Of a stretch of 64,000 bases of DNA, positions 61,796 to 64,000 are shown one piece after another (position 1 is the stretch's first letter; every line of letters begins with the position of its first letter). Under the pieces are notes generated by a model. It made no database searches and was not told the DNA's origin. It saw nothing but the letters and a program-made list of their open reading frames with translations. The translations under genes were made by a program, and so were the position numbers. Location of the stretch: contig JAMPBO010000004.1 in the NCBI GenBank assembly GCA_023666705.1, forward strand, positions 113,895-177,894, in the 5' to 3' direction. The DNA comes from Bacteroides sp. Lineage in GTDB: Bacteria; Bacillota; Clostridia; Lachnospirales; Lachnospiraceae.

Positions 61796-64000
61796 TTAGC
61801 CAACTATTAACAATAATACAACCTTAAACAAGTCTCCGTCAACAATTATTTCAATTTGTCCCTTTTGCAGCTCCATCAGGCTTCTCGCTATGGATAATCC
61901 AAGACCGCTTCCCTCCGTATTTCTGGAACGGTCACCGCGGACAAACCGCTCCATAAGCTCGTCACCCGTAATGTTAAGCTCGTTTTGTGAAATGTTTTTA
62001 AAGGTCACGCTGATATAGCCGTTTTTGCAGTTTTCAACGTCCACATAAACCCTGGAATTATCCTGTGCATACTTCTCTATGTTATTTACAAGATTCTCCA
62101 TCACTCTCCACAGCAGCCTGCCGTCTGCCATAACGTAATATTCTTCCTCACATTTTACAATTGTCTTTATTCCTTTCTTTGTCAGCTTATCTTCAAATTC
62201 CGCAAATACCTGATTAATAATTACCTGTATTCCCATTTTTTCAAGGGTGACATCCACATTACCCGTAGATGCCTTGGAGGCGTCTATCAAATCCTGTATC
62301 AGCTTCTTCAGCCGTGCCGACTGCCGGTCAAGAACCTCAATGTATTCCACTGCTGTCCCGTTCTTAAGCTCCTCTTTCTTTAGCAAATCCACATAATTAA
62401 TAATTGACGTAAGCGGTGTTTTCAAATCATGGGAAACGTTTGTGATAAGCTCCGTTTTCATGTGCTCACTCTTCAACGACTCCGCAACCGCATTGGAAAT
62501 TCCGTTTTGGATGCTGTTTAAGCTTTCCGCATGCTGCTCAAATTCGCCAAGCATGTTTTCGGTGTTAATCCCATAATCCAGTTCTCCGCCTGCAATCCGT
62601 TTTCCTGCTTCCTTCAGCTTACTCCAATTGATGCACACAACAATCAATATGGCACCAAATACAAGCTTTTCCAGTATCCAGATGATAGCAAACGGTACAA
62701 ATGCCTCGCATAAAACCGTAAAGGCTTCCAGTGCTGCTACCAATATAAATACCCCAAAATATTTTCCGTATACATTTAAGTTGTTCCAAAGTGCCTTAGA
62801 ATAACGTCTGATTGCTTTTCCAAGCTTTTTTGTACCCTTGGATAAAAGCTTCAGCAGCCTATAGCATATGGTATTTTTGAAAATGCCGCCCACCTTAATT
62901 CTCGCTGCTGTGGTATAAAGCAATATTGGGGCAATAAATGCCAGTACCCCACAACCAAGAGCCACATAAAAATCCTGACCTGCCCATACAACACCAGCCG
63001 GTATAAACGCACATGGTATTAATACAAGGAATATATCATAAGGTATTTTATCAACAAAGGATAAATAAAGCTCCTCAGAGGCTTTACCGTGACCTGCCGC
63101 AGCCACAAGGTATGCACCAAGCAAAAGGGTAAGCAAAAGGGAAATCACCAGTATTTTGACCCCATTATCCACTAAAATATCAATATATCTTATAATTGGG
63201 GAGTAATAAAAATTATCCTTAGCGGTAATATCGGACTTCACATAGTAATTATACGCAATATCCTCATAATTTGTACATACCACATCCACATGATATGCCA
63301 TGGCGTCACTGTCAAAATACTCCGAATAATTCCACGTATCATATTTAGCAGCAATATCTAAGAAAAAGTAATTGTATTCCAGGCAAAAATCGGGGTCCAT
63401 GTCCAGATAACACCATTTCCCGTCATCTCTTTGGAATGCATGAATCCCATTATTTGCAACATAATTTCTGTCCTCGACGTAAATATTCGAGCCGTATAAT
63501 GTACCGTCCCCGTTTAAATCATACAGATTATTTATAACGTCATAATCATAAAAATACTTGTAGTAGGAAGGGACATCCAGACATATATTTTCGTCTAAAT
63601 TTCTGTATGAATTATATTCATCATCATATTCTTCCCCTGGTTCTTCTGTTGTAATACCTGCCTCAGTTACATATTCATTTGCTTCCGTAACAGCAACTTC
63701 CGTAGTCGCTGCAGCAGTAGTCGCAATCCCTGTATCATATACATTTACCTTGTAAGTTTCTTCTCCTCCCATATTGTTCACGATAAGGGAAAAGGACGCA
63801 TCATCTATCCTGCCCCGCAAAAGGTCATCCGTTTTATCTTGTGCCACATAATATACTAAGCTCTTTGTAACATCTGCCGTAGGAACAGACACAATATCAT
63901 AACCCGTATACTGATAATCACTGCAGGTAAAGTTTGACAATGACGGTAAATGTGCTTTATTTGGTATCATTGGCTCCAATGAAAAAGCTAGGTTTGAATT
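61796..64000 (-). CDS. Sensor histidine kinase, N-terminus cut off by the window
   Basis: At least 734 codons; the frame stays open to base 64000, and the first available TTG (63979) has no ribosome site, so the true start lies outside. The visible part opens with an extracytoplasmic domain of about 270 residues that is rich in Tyr, Asp and Asn ('EEPGEEYDDEYNSYR'), then several helices (about residues 275-450), then HisKA 'ITNVSHDLKTPLTSI' near 515, the N-box 'VMENLVNNIEKYA' near 630 and 'GSGLGLSIARSLMELQKGQI' in part near 690. It is likely a membrane stress sensor; its regulator gene is probably outside. Confidence 0.9.
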   Translation of the reverse strand, partial: NSNLAFSLEPMIPNKAHLPSLSNFTCSDYQYTGYDIVSVPTADVTKSLVYYVAQDKTDDLLRGRIDDASFSLIVNNMGGEETYKVNVYDTGIATTAAATTEVAVTEANEYVTEAGITTEEPGEEYDDEYNSYRNLDENICLDVPSYYKYFYDYDVINNLYDLNGDGTLYGSNIYVEDRNYVANNGIHAFQRDDGKWCYLDMDPDFCLEYNYFFLDIAAKYDTWNYSEYFDSDAMAYHVDVVCTNYEDIAYNYYVKSDITAKDNFYYSPIIRYIDILVDNGVKILVISLLLTLLLGAYLVAAAGHGKASEELYLSFVDKIPYDIFLVLIPCAFIPAGVVWAGQDFYVALGCGVLAFIAPILLYTTAARIKVGGIFKNTICYRLLKLLSKGTKKLGKAIRRYSKALWNNLNVYGKYFGVFILVAALEAFTVLCEAFVPFAIIWILEKLVFGAILIVVCINWSKLKEAGKRIAGGELDYGINTENMLGEFEQHAESLNSIQNGISNAVAESLKSEHMKTELITNVSHDLKTPLTSIINYVDLLKKEELKNGTAVEYIEVLDRQSARLKKLIQDLIDASKASTGNVDVTLEKMGIQVIINQVFAEFEDKLTKKGIKTIVKCEEEYYVMADGRLLWRVMENLVNNIEKYAQDNSRVYVDVENCKNGYISVTFKNISQNELNITGDELMERFVRGDRSRNTEGSGLGLSIARSLMELQKGQIEIIVDGDLFKVVLLLIVG

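Overview
The window looks like a chromosomal segment of a low-GC Gram-positive gut anaerobe, most likely Lachnospiraceae (Roseburia/Agathobacter/Lachnospira-like). The basis is the AT-rich sequence with strong GGAGG ribosome sites, the guaA - ctpA-like - M23 peptidase - ftsX - ftsE neighbourhood, PucR/CdaR and MsmX-type genes, a DUF6033-like secreted-protein family typical of that group, a chemotaxis receptor, and the absence of outer-membrane genes. No rRNA, tRNA, CRISPR array, insertion sequence or phage structural gene was recognised. The family assignment is inferred from gene content, not from a marker gene.

Region by region. 0-7 kb: a tandem array of DUF6033-like paralogues, one split by an amber codon, all on the minus strand, followed upstream by an AgrC-like GHKL kinase and a LytTR response regulator. 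Matching 9-12-9 direct repeats lie in front of the array and in front of the regulator, which suggests one quorum- or peptide-responsive regulon. 7-10 kb: a 32-aa membrane peptide in a type I toxin-like cassette, Mpg glycosylase, a small hydrolase, and a DUF3990/DUF3791 three-gene module. 10-15.4 kb: an FtsX-type ABC exporter with a LiaSR/NarXL-like two-component system. 15.4-19 kb: an AT-rich accessory block (DUF2971, HNH, membrane protein). 19-28 kb: methyltransferase, chemotaxis receptor, PIN toxin-antitoxin, half-size EamA transporter, three GNAT acetyltransferases, MutY. 27-32 kb (plus strand): an unrecognised 366-aa protein behind a SigD-like promoter, a hybrid histidine kinase, and an orphan solute-binding lipoprotein. 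32-44.4 kb: a defence island with a split small membrane gene, a 950-aa helicase, a decayed AAA ATPase, two HNH nucleases, a fused m5C + m6A DNA methyltransferase, a decayed restriction-type helicase, a decayed XRE regulator and an undescribed 536-aa protein with two C-terminal membrane helices. 44.7-64 kb: housekeeping genes, namely guaA, the ctpA/M23/ftsX/ftsE division block, a CdaR-type regulator, msmX-like ATPase, yitT-type protein, LytR_C protein, an SDR, a NatAB-like ABC system flanked by two HTH/membrane pairs, a Na/Pi cotransporter and a truncated sensor kinase.

Non-coding structure includes a 125-bp structured repeat present twice (8.35 kb and 59.8 kb), both times in front of a minus-strand gene; a foldback MITE-like family in three sizes (51, about 95 and 238 bp), the smallest flanked by a 10-bp direct repeat; a consensus promoter overlapped by two identical-architecture dyads in front of an XRE gene; and a helically phased operator cluster in front of the CdaR-type gene. 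All function calls rest on reading motifs by eye; no database search was run.
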